Numbered from the stretch's first letter, positions 44,616 to 54,070 are shown. The stretch: 64,000 nt of DNA from Caldalkalibacillus thermarum (GCF_014644735.1 NZ_BMKZ01000001.1:1-64000), one strand, 5' to 3'. The notes: a model not told the origin generated them from the sequence alone. Translations and numbers: made by a program.

Positions 44616-44689
44616 CTTTATGGCAATTTTTGCTTGCCCTTTTTTGGTCAGAAGCTGGTGATGTACCAGAGGGGCCTGTTTGTTGTATA

Positions 44690-44712
44690 GTAATGTTATA
44701 AGATGACATTAC
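44690..44712 (+). promoter_or_regulatory. Small inverted repeat ahead of phoP
   Basis: GTAATGT and ACATTAC flank 9 bases and end directly at the phoP ribosome-binding site TGGAGG (44713). It overlaps AT-rich -10-like sequence (TATAGT, TTATAA). It may be an operator or a leader hairpin limiting translation. Confidence 0.4.
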
Positions 44713-44725
44713 TGGAGGTTAACGC

Positions 44726-45421
44726 ATGACCAAAAAAATTTTAGTTGTAGACGATGAACACTCCATTGTCACACTGCTCCAATTTAATCTGGAGCAAGCG
44801 GGCTATACTGTGGTGACGGCACTGGATGGAAAAACCGCATTGTACCTGGCTGACAAAGAAAATCCTGATCTGCTCATCTTGGACCTGATGTTGCCGGAAA
44901 TCGACGGACTGGAAGTATGTAAAACTTTGCGTAACCGCAATAATTTGACCCCCATCATGATGCTGACCGCTAAAGATGACGAACTGGACAAAATTTTGGG
45001 ACTGGAACTTGGAGCCGATGATTATTTAACCAAACCATTCAGTCCCCGGGAAGTGGTGGCCAGAGTCAAAGCCATTTTAAGGCGGACCGATCAAAATAAG
45101 GGGGAAAATGCCCGTCCCGCTCAAAAAATTGCCATTGGCGATCTGGTCATTAATCCCGAGCAGTTTGAAGTGCGCTTTAAGGATAAAATCGTGGAACTTA
45201 CCCCAAAAGAGTTTGAACTGTTGTTGTATCTGGCCCGGCATAAAGGACGTGTCCTGACACGGGAACAACTGTTAAATGCCATATGGAACTATGACTATAT
45301 CGGTGATACACGCAGTGTTGATGTGCACATTTCCCATTTGAGGGATAAAATTGAGCCTTCTATGATTAAAACGATAAGAGGGCTGGGTTATAAACTGGAT
45401 TGGCCTGATCGCGATGAATAA
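44726..45421 (+). CDS. phoP: Phosphate-regulon response regulator PhoP
   Basis: 231 residues. Receiver domain with VVDDEHSI acidic pair, phospho-acceptor Asp in LLILDLMLPEIDGLEVC (about 53), Thr in MMLTAKDDE and Lys in YLTKPFSPREVV. Winged-helix domain from about 135 with VELTPKEFELLLYLARHKGR and TRSVDVHISHLRDKIE. The position after mdh and the kinase directly downstream (8-base overlap) match PhoPR of Bacillus, which responds to phosphate starvation. The signal may differ because the kinase lacks an external sensor. Confidence 0.92.
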   Translation: MTKKILVVDDEHSIVTLLQFNLEQAGYTVVTALDGKTALYLADKENPDLLILDLMLPEIDGLEVCKTLRNRNNLTPIMMLTAKDDELDKILGLELGADDYLTKPFSPREVVARVKAILRRTDQNKGENARPAQKIAIGDLVINPEQFEVRFKDKIVELTPKEFELLLYLARHKGRVLTREQLLNAIWNYDYIGDTRSVDVHISHLRDKIEPSMIKTIRGLGYKLDWPDRDE

Positions 45422-46808
45422 ATGGTTTGTGCGCTTTTTATTCCCCATTTTGGGCATGACCGCCCTCATTCTGTTGATTTTCGGTTACTTTTTATATCAT
45501 TTTCCCTTTCTGACCGGCCGGCTGCCTGCGCTGGTCATCACCTTGTCTCTGCTTTACCTGTTTATTGCCTTGTGGACAGTCGCCTATTTGCGCCGTCATT
45601 TAAAACCTTTCGACGAGATTCTCGCCATGATCAAAGGTTTGAGTAAAGGGCATTACTGGCGGCGCGTCTACCCTCCGCTTTCATCCGGGATCGGGAAGGA
45701 GTTGGCCGTTTATGCTAACCGGCTAGCCGAGCGGCTGCAAGCCGTGACAGAACACCAGCATATCCATGCCGACCGGCTGCAAGCCGTTATTGAGCATATG
45801 GCCAGCGGACTGCTGTTTATCGATGACAAGGGGCGCATTGTCCTGACTAATAATAAACTGCTTGAACTTCTCAAATGGAGCGACCCCCATCACCAACAAC
45901 TGTACTATGAATCCCCCTTGCCTGAGACGATTATCGAGATGATCCAAAACACCTTCACGTTTGAAAAGGAACAGCAGCAAGAAGTGACAATTGAGGTGGG
46001 AATCAAGCGCATTGACCTCGAGGTGCTGGTGGCTCCTGTGCTTGACCCGGAGGGGCATAACCGTGGGATTGTCATCGTTTTTCACGATATCACCCAGTTG
46101 AAAAAACTGGAAAGGATACGGCAAGATTTTGTGGCCAATGTGTCCCACGAATTAAAAACCCCCATTACCTCAATCAAAGGTTTTGCAGAAACCTTGCTGG
46201 ACGGAGCCATGTATAAGGAAGAACATCTTAAACACTTTTTGTCTATTATTCACAAGGAGGCAGAGCGTCTTCACCGGTTAGTAGAGGATTTGTTGCAGCT
46301 GTCCCAAATTGAACAGCGCCGTTTTGGACTGAACTGGCAAGAGATCAATTTAACAGAAGTGCTGCATAACAGTTTGCAGGTTGTCAGAGCCAAAGCAGAG
46401 GCTAAAAATATTGAGCTGATTTTTATGCCGCCAGATGAACCCGCTGTGGTGGAAGCAGACCCCGACCGGGTGCAACAAATTGTGATTAATCTGTTAAGCA
46501 ACGCCATAACCTATACGCCTGAAGGGGGAGAAGTCCGCCTCAGTATTGACCCATGGCCAGATAAAGGATACCGTATATGTGTAAGTGACACGGGAATGGG
46601 CATCAATAAAGAAGAAATTCCCCGCATTTTTGAGCGTTTCTACCGGGTGGACCGGGCCCGCAGCCGGGCTTCCGGGGGGACCGGCCTGGGATTGGCCATC
46701 GTGAAACACCTGGTTGAAGCCCATCGCGGAGAAATTACAGTAGAAAGTGAACCGGGGAAAGGAAGCAACTTTTGTGTTTATCTTTATCAAAAAAGACAAG
46801 AACAATAA
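45414..46808 (+). CDS. phoR: Sensor histidine kinase PhoR, without extracytoplasmic domain
   Basis: 464 residues. Two N-terminal transmembrane helices (about 7-28 and 36-58) stand almost back to back, followed by HAMP-like (about 60-110), PAS (about 122-230), the H-box FVANVSHELKTPITSIKGFA (His about 250), N-box VINLLSNAITYTPEGGE and G-boxes SDTGMGINKEEIPRIFERFY and GGTGLGLAIVKHL. The Bacillus subtilis enzyme has about 579 residues with a large external loop that is missing here, so sensing is probably intramembrane or through the PAS domain, which fits current ideas that wall-precursor signals act inside. Confidence 0.9.
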   Translation: MNKWFVRFLFPILGMTALILLIFGYFLYHFPFLTGRLPALVITLSLLYLFIALWTVAYLRRHLKPFDEILAMIKGLSKGHYWRRVYPPLSSGIGKELAVYANRLAERLQAVTEHQHIHADRLQAVIEHMASGLLFIDDKGRIVLTNNKLLELLKWSDPHHQQLYYESPLPETIIEMIQNTFTFEKEQQQEVTIEVGIKRIDLEVLVAPVLDPEGHNRGIVIVFHDITQLKKLERIRQDFVANVSHELKTPITSIKGFAETLLDGAMYKEEHLKHFLSIIHKEAERLHRLVEDLLQLSQIEQRRFGLNWQEINLTEVLHNSLQVVRAKAEAKNIELIFMPPDEPAVVEADPDRVQQIVINLLSNAITYTPEGGEVRLSIDPWPDKGYRICVSDTGMGINKEEIPRIFERFYRVDRARSRASGGTGLGLAIVKHLVEAHRGEITVESEPGKGSNFCVYLYQKRQEQ

Positions 46809-46840
46809 AATGACAGAAAATAACTAAAGACAGGTGATAG

Positions 46841-49486
46841 ATGTTGAAAAAATTAGTCCTGATCGACGGAAACAGCATTGCTAACCGGGCCTTTTATGCC
46901 CTGCCTTTGCTTAATAACGATCAAGGGATGTATACTAATGCTGTCTACGGCTTTACAACCATGCTGCTAAAGCTCTTGGAAGAAGAACAGCCAACCCATA
47001 TGTTGGTTGCCTTCGATGCAGGGAGGGAGACGTTCCGCCATCAGGAGTATAAGGAATACAAAGGCAAGCGGCAAAAAACCCCCTCTGAACTGCGGGAACA
47101 AATTCCTCTCATCCGGCGTTTGCTGGATGCTTTTTCCATACCCCATTATGAACTGGACAATTACGAAGCCGATGATATTATCGGCACGCTGGCCCAAGCT
47201 GCTGACCAGAAGGGTATTCCCACCCGGATTGTGACTGGGGACAAAGATTTGTTGCAGCTGATTACAGACCATGTCCATGTCATGTTGACTAGAAAAGGCA
47301 TCAGCGAAGTTGAATATTATGATCAGCAGAAACTGGAAGAAAAATATGGCTTAAAGCCCTGGCAAATCATTGACATGAAAGGACTGATGGGGGACAGTTC
47401 AGATAACATTCCCGGCGTGCCGGGGGTTGGGGAAAAAACGGCCTTAAAATTGTTGCACCAATTTGGCTCCATTGAACAGATCTATGGAAATCTGCATGAG
47501 GTGAGCGGCAACAAGTTAAAGGAGAAGCTGGCCCAATACAAAGACCAAGCGCTTTTGAGCAAAGAATTGGCCACGATTGAAAAGGAAGCCCCGGTCACCG
47601 TTACCCTCGATGACATCGCCTATTCCGGTTTTGATAAACAACAAGTGATCCCGCTGTTTAAAGAATTGCAATTTCAATCTCTCCTGGAACGGTTGGGTGA
47701 AGATGAGGACAAGACAGAAGCGGCTCAGCCGGCCCTGAACGTGACATCAATTACCAGCACTGATGATCAAGCATTTGACCGGGCCCTGACTTCACCAAGT
47801 GCGCTGATTGTGGAACTTGAGGGAGAACGGTACCATCAAGCGGCCCTTAAAGCATTTGCCCTGTGCAACGAAAACGGACTGTTTTTTATCGATGCCAAGA
47901 CAGCGTGCCAGACGTCAACTTTCCGGGAGTGGCTGGCCGATGAAAAACAACAGAAATGGGTATATGGCGCCAAAAGAACCCGCGTGGCGCTTAAGTGGCA
48001 TGGCATCACCTTAAACGGCATTGCCTTTGATTCCTTTCTCGCTTCCTATCTGCTTAATCCAACGGAGGCGGCGCACAGCTTGAAAGACATTGCCCGCAAA
48101 TATGCCAACCTCTCTATTAAGGATGATGAAGAGGTATATGGCAAGGGGGCGAAACGGAAGGAACCGGATCAGAAGACCCTGGCCCAGCATCTGGCTTCCA
48201 AGGCGAAAGCGGTGTATGACTCCTATCATGCCCTCAAGGAAGAACTGGACAAGCACCATCTCTTGTCTTTGTTTGAAGATTTGGAGCTGCCCTTGAGCCA
48301 CATCCTTGGTGACATGGAATTACATGGTATTAAAGTGGATCAGGGCCGGCTGAAAAAAATGGGCGAAGACTTAAAAGAGCGGATTGAAACGCTGACCAAG
48401 GAGATTTACGAACTGGCAGGGGGCGTGGAATTTAATATTAACTCGCCCAAACAATTGGGAGAGATCCTGTTTGATAAATTAGGGCTGCCGGTGATCAAAA
48501 AAACCAAAACTGGATATTCCACCAGTGCTGATGTATTGGAAAAATTGGCGCCCCAGCATGAAATCGTGAGCAAAATCCTGGATTACCGGCAGCTGGTCAA
48601 ACTGCAAACCACCTATATTGAAGGCTTGTTGAAAGAAATCAATGAACAGACAGGTAAAGTGCATACCACCTTTCAGCAAACGATCACGGCCACAGGACGG
48701 CTCAGCTCTACCGATCCTAACTTGCAAAATATCCCCATTCGTTTGGAAGAAGGGCGGAAGATTCGCCAAGCTTTTGTCCCTTCCAGCGAAGACCAGGTGA
48801 TTTTGGCCGCAGACTATTCCCAAATTGAACTGAGGATTTTGGCCCATCTTTCTCAAGATCAGGGGCTTGTCGAAGCGTTTCGCCAGGGAGAGGACATCCA
48901 TACCAAAACAGCGATGGATGTGTTTCATGTCAAGCGGGATGAAGTTACGCCTTTAATGCGCCGGCAGGCCAAGGCGGTTAATTTTGGCATTATCTACGGC
49001 ATCAGTGACTATGGGCTGAGCCAAAACCTAAACATCAGCCGCAAGGAAGCCAAAGCGTTTATTGAACGGTATTTTGCCTCTTACCCAGGTGTCAAAGCTT
49101 ATATGGATCAAATTGTGAAAAAAGCCCGGGAAGACGGTTATGTGACCACATTACTTCACCGCCGGCGCTATATTCCTGAGATTAACAGCCGCAATTTTAA
49201 TTTGCGCAGTTTTGCTGAGCGGACCGCTATGAACACCCCCATTCAGGGGACAGCAGCCGACATTATCAAAAAGGCGATGGTAGAGATTGCAGAGCGTTTA
49301 AAAGAGGAACAACTTTCCTCCAAACTTCTCTTGCAGGTGCATGACGAACTGGTTTTTGAAGTGCCCAAAAGCGAACTGGAAACCATGATGGAACTGGTGC
49401 CTCAGGTGATGGAGTCCACCATTACCTTGGCAGTGCCACTCAAAGTTGATCTGGCCTATGGGCCCACTTGGTATGATGCCAAATAG
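46841..49486 (+). CDS. polA: DNA polymerase I
   Basis: 881 residues. The N-terminal 5'-3' nuclease (about 1-295) has LVAFDAGRETFRHQEYKEYK, YEADDIIGTLA and GDKDLLQLI. The middle domain (300-480) keeps the fold but not the DxE exonuclease residues (LIVELEGERY), so proofreading is probably absent as in Bacillus. The polymerase domain has TATGRLSSTDPNLQNIPIRL, AADYSQIELRILAHLS, RRQAKAVNFGIIYGISDYGL and LLLQVHDELVFE. It fills repair and Okazaki gaps. The ATG has AGGTGAT before it; mutM follows. Confidence 0.96.
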   Translation: MLKKLVLIDGNSIANRAFYALPLLNNDQGMYTNAVYGFTTMLLKLLEEEQPTHMLVAFDAGRETFRHQEYKEYKGKRQKTPSELREQIPLIRRLLDAFSIPHYELDNYEADDIIGTLAQAADQKGIPTRIVTGDKDLLQLITDHVHVMLTRKGISEVEYYDQQKLEEKYGLKPWQIIDMKGLMGDSSDNIPGVPGVGEKTALKLLHQFGSIEQIYGNLHEVSGNKLKEKLAQYKDQALLSKELATIEKEAPVTVTLDDIAYSGFDKQQVIPLFKELQFQSLLERLGEDEDKTEAAQPALNVTSITSTDDQAFDRALTSPSALIVELEGERYHQAALKAFALCNENGLFFIDAKTACQTSTFREWLADEKQQKWVYGAKRTRVALKWHGITLNGIAFDSFLASYLLNPTEAAHSLKDIARKYANLSIKDDEEVYGKGAKRKEPDQKTLAQHLASKAKAVYDSYHALKEELDKHHLLSLFEDLELPLSHILGDMELHGIKVDQGRLKKMGEDLKERIETLTKEIYELAGGVEFNINSPKQLGEILFDKLGLPVIKKTKTGYSTSADVLEKLAPQHEIVSKILDYRQLVKLQTTYIEGLLKEINEQTGKVHTTFQQTITATGRLSSTDPNLQNIPIRLEEGRKIRQAFVPSSEDQVILAADYSQIELRILAHLSQDQGLVEAFRQGEDIHTKTAMDVFHVKRDEVTPLMRRQAKAVNFGIIYGISDYGLSQNLNISRKEAKAFIERYFASYPGVKAYMDQIVKKAREDGYVTTLLHRRRYIPEINSRNFNLRSFAERTAMNTPIQGTAADIIKKAMVEIAERLKEEQLSSKLLLQVHDELVFEVPKSELETMMELVPQVMESTITLAVPLKVDLAYGPTWYDAK

Positions 49487-49552
49487 GAGTGGTTCTTGTA
49501 GTGCACGTTGTATCATACAGGAAGACGATGAGATGTAAAAGAGGGAGAGCAC

Positions 49553-50404
49553 ATGCCAGAACTGCCAGAAGTTGAAGTGGTCAGACGAACCCTTACAAAG
49601 GAAATCACCAATAAAGTCATTAAGCAAGTTGACGTGTTCTGGCCCCGCATCATTACCTATCCTGATAACCAGGACGAGTTTAAGCTGGGGCTGGAAGGAC
49701 AAAAAATTGGAAAGTTGGGGCGCAAGGGAAAGTATTTGCTCATTGAAATTGGCCAGCATCACGAACTTGTGGTTCATTTCCGCATGACCGGTAAATTTAA
49801 ACTGTTGCCACCAGAGGAACGCTTCCAAAAACATATTCATCTTTTCTTTCATTTCCAAGGGGAAAAGGAAGGCCTGGCTTATCACGATGTGCGCAAATTC
49901 GGGGATTTTTTTCTGGTGCCCAAAGGAGACTATCGCGTGATCAAGGGGTTGTATCAGGCAGGAATTGACCCGTTGGATGCGTCCTTCACCTATGAGCGGT
50001 TTCACGGGCTTCTCAAATCAAGGAAGCGCCAGGTAAAAGCCTTGCTTCTGGATCAATCGGTCATTGCTGGCCTGGGCAACTATCTATGTGATGAATTGCT
50101 GTGGTTCCCAGGTGAACAAGGGGTTCACCCCGCCCGGTTAAGCCATGAGTTAAACGAACGGGAAATGAAAGGCATGTATCACAGGATGCTGGACGTGATC
50201 CACCAATCCATTCGTTTGGGCGGCAACAGTTTCCGTGACTTTTCCTATGGGAATGGCATCAAAGGGCAATTTAAACAAATGCTCAAGGTGTATGCCCGTG
50301 AAGGGGAACCTTGCTTTAACTGTGGCACGCCGATTAGAAGAGAAACAGTGGCGGGAAGATCTTCCCATTTTTGTCCCGCTTGCCAGCCTGATTCAATCTC
50401 ATAG
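49553..50404 (+). CDS. mutM: Formamidopyrimidine-DNA glycosylase
   Basis: 283 residues. The mature N-terminus PELPEVEVVRR holds the catalytic Pro and Glu; KGKYLLIEIG carries the beta-elimination Lys; the H2TH region includes LLLDQSVIAGLGNYLCDELLW with Asn and Leu contacts; the C-terminal zinc finger is CFNCGTPIRR and CPACQP. It removes 8-oxoguanine and related lesions. GAGGGAGAG precedes the ATG. The polA, mutM, ytaF, coaE order is that of Bacillus. Confidence 0.96.
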   Translation: MPELPEVEVVRRTLTKEITNKVIKQVDVFWPRIITYPDNQDEFKLGLEGQKIGKLGRKGKYLLIEIGQHHELVVHFRMTGKFKLLPPEERFQKHIHLFFHFQGEKEGLAYHDVRKFGDFFLVPKGDYRVIKGLYQAGIDPLDASFTYERFHGLLKSRKRQVKALLLDQSVIAGLGNYLCDELLWFPGEQGVHPARLSHELNEREMKGMYHRMLDVIHQSIRLGGNSFRDFSYGNGIKGQFKQMLKVYAREGEPCFNCGTPIRRETVAGRSSHFCPACQPDSIS

Positions 50405-50475
50405 GCAGATGTCACCCTTTTTATCCTCTTCCATATCATATACTATCGAAGCCTTGATATGGAGGAGGAGAAGCG

Positions 50476-51132
50476 GTGATTGAATTTGCCTCTTTATTGG
50501 TCTTAGCATTTGCCGTCAGTTTAGACAGTTTTGGAGTCGGGATGACCTATGGGTTACGCAAAGTGCATCTTCCCCTTCGTTCCATTGTGATTATCGCGTT
50601 GTGTTCATTCACCATGATTTTTGTGGCCACTGGTGTGGCCCAGGGAATACTTTATTTCCTTTCCCCTCATGGCACAGAGAAAATGGGGGGCATCATTCTG
50701 ATCGGGCTGGGCTTGTGGGCTTTGTATAATGTTTCTAATTCGAAAGACCACGGTCATCTCCCCGTGGCGGTGAATGAACACCCCCAAGATAAAATGATCT
50801 GGACCCTTGAATTAAAGAAGATAGGCATTGCCATTCAAGTGCTGCAGAGACCCATGGTGGCTGACATGGACCGCTCCGGCGTCATCTCTGGCGCTGAAGC
50901 ACTCATTTTAGGCTTCGCCCTTGCTCTTGATGCTTTTGGGGCGGGGATCGGGGCGGCACTGATGGGGTATGCGCCTTGGTTAACAGCAGTTAGTATCGGT
51001 GTCATGAGCAGTTTGTTTGTTTTCCTAGGCATAAAGTGCGGGGCCCTGTTCGCTGAACTGAAATGGATGAACCGCCTGATCTACTTACCGGCCGTTATTC
51101 TTATTTCGTTTGGCATAATGAAACTATTATAG
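50476..51132 (+). CDS. ytaF: Sporulation membrane protein YtaF (MntP-like)
   Basis: 218 residues. Six hydrophobic helices in two repeated halves, each beginning with a conserved Asp in ALDxFG-type text: FAVSLDSFGVGMTYGL and FALALDAFGAGIGAAL. The central loop contains ADMDRSGVISGAEA, an EF-hand-like series of Asp/Ser/Glu. The fold is related to MntP Mn2+ exporters, so metal transport is possible. The GTG at 50476 follows GGAGGAGGAG. Named for sporulation expression in Bacillus. Confidence 0.88.
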   Translation: MIEFASLLVLAFAVSLDSFGVGMTYGLRKVHLPLRSIVIIALCSFTMIFVATGVAQGILYFLSPHGTEKMGGIILIGLGLWALYNVSNSKDHGHLPVAVNEHPQDKMIWTLELKKIGIAIQVLQRPMVADMDRSGVISGAEALILGFALALDAFGAGIGAALMGYAPWLTAVSIGVMSSLFVFLGIKCGALFAELKWMNRLIYLPAVILISFGIMKLL

Positions 51133-51159
51133 TTGCTAACTAAAAAAGGAAGGATAGCC

Positions 51160-51762
51160 ATGGTGATCGGTTTAACTGGAGGGATAGCCAGCGGGAAATC
51201 AACAGTCTCGAGGATGCTTGATGACCTCGGGGCTGTTATTATCGATGCGGACAAGATTGCCAGAGAAGTGGTGGAGCCTGGTCAAGCGGCCTGGCAGAAG
51301 ATCAAAGAGACTTTTGGCGAAGACGTCCTTCAACCAGACGGGCGGCTCGACCGGGCAAAATTAGCAGAGATCATCTTCCGTGACCAAGAACAGCGCCGGA
51401 AGTTGAACAGCATTGTTCACCCGGAAATCAGAAAACAGATGCTGAAGCGGAAAGAAGAGGCGCTTCAACAGGGAGAAGAGCTGATTGTGCTGGATATCCC
51501 CCTCCTGTTTGAAAGCAAGCTAGAGCATATGGTTGATAAAATCCTGGTGGTCTATGTCCCCGAAGAGGTTCAGATCCGCCGTTTAATGGAAAGGGACAAG
51601 ATTGACAGGAAGTATGCTATACAAAAGATTGAAAGCCAAATGCCCCTGGAAACCAAAAAAGAGATGGGACATGCCTATATTGACAACTCCGGAACACGGG
51701 AAGAAACACGAAGACAATTGTTGCACATTTTAAAAGAGTGGGGGATTAAAATCGAGGTATGA
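51160..51762 (+). CDS. coaE: Dephospho-CoA kinase
   Basis: 200 residues. P-loop VIGLTGGIASGKSTVSRML at the start, then VIIDADKIAREVVEPG, FRDQEQRRKLNSIVHPEI and LDIPLLFESKLE. It phosphorylates dephospho-CoA in the last step of CoA synthesis. The ATG at 51160 is chosen because AAGGAAGGAT lies just before; the upstream TTG lacks a site. It overlaps the transglycosylase gene by 4 bases (ATGA). Confidence 0.95.
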   Translation: MVIGLTGGIASGKSTVSRMLDDLGAVIIDADKIAREVVEPGQAAWQKIKETFGEDVLQPDGRLDRAKLAEIIFRDQEQRRKLNSIVHPEIRKQMLKRKEEALQQGEELIVLDIPLLFESKLEHMVDKILVVYVPEEVQIRRLMERDKIDRKYAIQKIESQMPLETKKEMGHAYIDNSGTREETRRQLLHILKEWGIKIEV

Positions 51763-52337
51763 ATGTGGCCATTGTCATACACTTTACTAAAAAACAGTGG
51801 TTGTGCGCCATCCTGTTGTTTCTTGTGTTCCTTGTCCTCAACAGCACCACCTTTTGGAAATTGATGTACCCTATTCAATATGTGGAGGAAGTCAAAGAAG
51901 CTGCTGAACACTTTCAGGTGGATCCCTTCCTGATTTTAGCCGTCATGAAAATCGAAAGCGGTTTTAAGCAGGAGCGGTCCTCTAGAAAAGGGGCGGAAGG
52001 CTTGATGCAACTCATGCCTGAGACGGCCCGGTGGGCCAATGAACAAAGCGGCTTAAACAAAGACCCCCATTCTTACCGGTACGACCCCAGGGACAATATT
52101 TTGCTAGGAACATGGTATCTCTCGTATTTATTGGAAAAATACGAAGGGGATTATGTCAAAACACTTGTGGCCTATAATGCCGGGCAAGGAAATGTGGACC
52201 GTTGGCTGGATGAAGGGGTGTGGGACGGACGGGAATACACCGTTGACCAAGTTCCTTTCGGTGAGACACGCCACTATGTGAAGCGCGCCTTGTTTTACTA
52301 TGACCGCTATAAAACGATCTATAAGGATGAATTTTAG
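51759..52337 (+). CDS. Lytic transglycosylase, SLT type
   Basis: 192 residues. An N-terminal membrane anchor (about 14-32) and a goose-lysozyme-like SLT domain: FLILAVMKIESGFKQERSS (catalytic Glu), KGAEGLMQLMPETARWANEQ, NILLGTWYLSYLLEKY and TLVAYNAGQGNVDRW. It cleaves peptidoglycan glycan strands at the outer face of the membrane. Start overlaps coaE; the same pair is seen in several Bacillales. Confidence 0.92.
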   Translation: MNVAIVIHFTKKQWLCAILLFLVFLVLNSTTFWKLMYPIQYVEEVKEAAEHFQVDPFLILAVMKIESGFKQERSSRKGAEGLMQLMPETARWANEQSGLNKDPHSYRYDPRDNILLGTWYLSYLLEKYEGDYVKTLVAYNAGQGNVDRWLDEGVWDGREYTVDQVPFGETRHYVKRALFYYDRYKTIYKDEF

Positions 52338-52368
52338 TAAATTATGACATAAAAATACGGGTTACAGC

Positions 52369-52422
52369 TTGCTAAATGTGTTATACCGAATATAATATAA
52401 ATAGGATACAGTGTGTCATATT
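52369..52422 (+). promoter_or_regulatory. gapB promoter with two CcpN-type operators
   Basis: -35 TTGCTA (52369-52374), 16 bases, -10 TATAAT (52391-52396). TGTGTCATATT at 52412-52422 matches the CcpN consensus TRTGHYATAYW at all 11 positions, and TGTGTTATACC at 52377-52387 matches 10 of 11 inside the spacer. One site between -35 and -10 and one just after the start is the CcpN layout known for Bacillus gapB and pckA, where it represses gluconeogenesis on glucose. Confidence 0.72.
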
Positions 52423-52440
52423 TTTTAAGGAGGCGCGCAA

Positions 52441-53478
52441 ATGACGACAACAATAGGGATTAATGGCTTTGGACGCATCGGACGCATGGTATTTAGGAAG
52501 GCCATCACAGATCCGGAACTGGACGTTGTGGCCATCAATGCCACGTATCCCGCTGAAACATTGGCTCACTTAATCAAATATGATTCCGTGCACGGATATT
52601 TTAATGTTGACATAGAAATTGAAGAGCAGGCCCTTATCGTGAATGGACGCCGTGTCCGGCTTCTGGCTACCCGCGATCCGCTGGAGTTGCCCTGGGGTGA
52701 TCTGGGGGTTGACGTGGTGATTGAAGCCACCGGAAAGTTCAGAGACCGGGAGGGAGTGGAAAAGCATTTTGCCAGCGGGGCCAAGAAAGTGGTGCTGACT
52801 GCCCCTGGAAAAGAAGAGGATGTCACTATCGTCATGGGGGTCAACGAACACGTTTATGATCCTGAGCGGCATCATTTTATCTCCAATGCTTCGTGTACCA
52901 CAAACTGCCTGGCTCCCATTGCCAAAGTAATTGATCAGCACTTTGGCATTGAACAAGGCTTGATGACAACTGTTCACTCTTTTACCAATGACCAGCGCAA
53001 TCTGGATAACCCCCATAAGGATCTGCGGCGGGCCCGTGCTTGTGCCCAGTCCATCATTCCCACGACGACAGGTGCGGCTAAAGCGGTGGGGAAAGTGCTG
53101 CCCCATCTGGCTGGAAAATTAAATGGGCTGGCCCTGCGTGTGCCTACGCCTAACGTCTCCATTGTGGACCTTGTGGTTGATGTGCGTGAAAGTGTCACTG
53201 TGGAGCACGTAAACCGGGTCTTGAAAGAGGCCAGTGAAGGAGAATTGCGAGGGATTATCCAGTATACAGAAGAACCTTTGGTTTCAATCGATTATGTGGG
53301 CAATGAACATTCAGCCATCGTTGACGGTTTATCCACCATGGTGATGGGTGAAAAACAATTGAAGGTGTTAGCCTGGTATGACAATGAATGGGGTTATTCT
53401 TGCCGGGTGGTTGATCTTGTCAAATATATTGGCCGCACAATGGGCGTTGTACCAGCCTACTCTGGCGCTACCGTGTAG
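52441..53478 (+). CDS. gapB: Glyceraldehyde-3-phosphate dehydrogenase, gluconeogenic GapB type
   Basis: 345 residues. NAD(P)-binding start TIGINGFGRIGRMVFRKA, catalytic ISNASCTTNCLAPIAKVID (Cys about 155), TTVHSFTNDQRNLDNPHKDL, and IPTTTGAAKAVGKVLP. The RRARACAQ and DNPHKD features and gene context before nrdR/dnaB match GapB, which works in the gluconeogenic direction, usually with NADPH. AAGGAGG lies 8-9 bases before the ATG. The CcpN-like sites upstream support this direction. Confidence 0.95.
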   Translation: MTTTIGINGFGRIGRMVFRKAITDPELDVVAINATYPAETLAHLIKYDSVHGYFNVDIEIEEQALIVNGRRVRLLATRDPLELPWGDLGVDVVIEATGKFRDREGVEKHFASGAKKVVLTAPGKEEDVTIVMGVNEHVYDPERHHFISNASCTTNCLAPIAKVIDQHFGIEQGLMTTVHSFTNDQRNLDNPHKDLRRARACAQSIIPTTTGAAKAVGKVLPHLAGKLNGLALRVPTPNVSIVDLVVDVRESVTVEHVNRVLKEASEGELRGIIQYTEEPLVSIDYVGNEHSAIVDGLSTMVMGEKQLKVLAWYDNEWGYSCRVVDLVKYIGRTMGVVPAYSGATV

Positions 53479-53560
53479 ATCCCTGGCTCAGGGAATGGTT
53501 CAGGTGATTTATTTGACAGCGTGAGGGTAGGAAAAACAAAAAGATTGTGATAAACTTATG

Positions 53561-53600
53561 GGAGACAGTGTACCGACAGTGTGCTGTCTCCTTATTTTTT
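53561..53600 (+). terminator. Terminator of gapB
   Basis: GGAGACAG pairs with CTGTCTCC across 15 bases, then TTATTTTTT. It lies 82 bases after the gapB stop and 32 before the next gene. Confidence 0.82.
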
Positions 53601-53631
53601 ATGGCAGACCCGGAGGCAGGAGGTTAACTGA

Positions 53632-54024
53632 ATGGGCTGGCGAGATTTTTTTAGCAACAGAGTTGAAACAAGTGACACACATCCCAACGAGAATTTAAAA
53701 ACCCGTTACTACAAAACCACCCAACAGCAAGCGATGCGGTTTTTAAAGGATCTGATTGAGCAGGATTCAAGACTTCGCTTGCTCAGCTATTCAGAAGAGC
53801 ATGCTGAAATCACAGCGGAATATATCAAGCCCAAAAAAGCATTTATGGTGATCAGTGTCATCATGGTCTTTCCCTATCGCACCGCTGTTGATTTTACCAT
53901 TTCGACCCAAACCCTGTGGCCCACCGATTGGGGTTTTAGCCGGAATCAGGTTCAATATTTTTACCGGAAATTGGACGGGCGCTTTGAATTTGCCGGAACG
54001 GGCTTGGGAGCGCAAAAAGGCTAA
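53632..54024 (+). CDS. Conserved hypothetical protein
   Basis: 130 residues, soluble, beginning MGWRDFFSNRVETSD, with NLKTRYYKTTQQQAMRFLKD, LLSYSEEHAEITAEYIKPKK and DWGFSRNQVQYFYRKLD. The pattern of strands around a TRYY start and a final WGFSRxQ segment faintly recalls DUF1499-type proteins, but this is weak. AGGAGG precedes the ATG. In Bacillus this position near gapB also holds small cytosolic genes; speD, expected after gapB in B. subtilis, is absent here. Confidence 0.55.
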   Translation: MGWRDFFSNRVETSDTHPNENLKTRYYKTTQQQAMRFLKDLIEQDSRLRLLSYSEEHAEITAEYIKPKKAFMVISVIMVFPYRTAVDFTISTQTLWPTDWGFSRNQVQYFYRKLDGRFEFAGTGLGAQKG

Positions 54025-54070
54025 AATGGAAGGACCGAAGGATTAAAAATAAATGGAAATACGGGATCAA

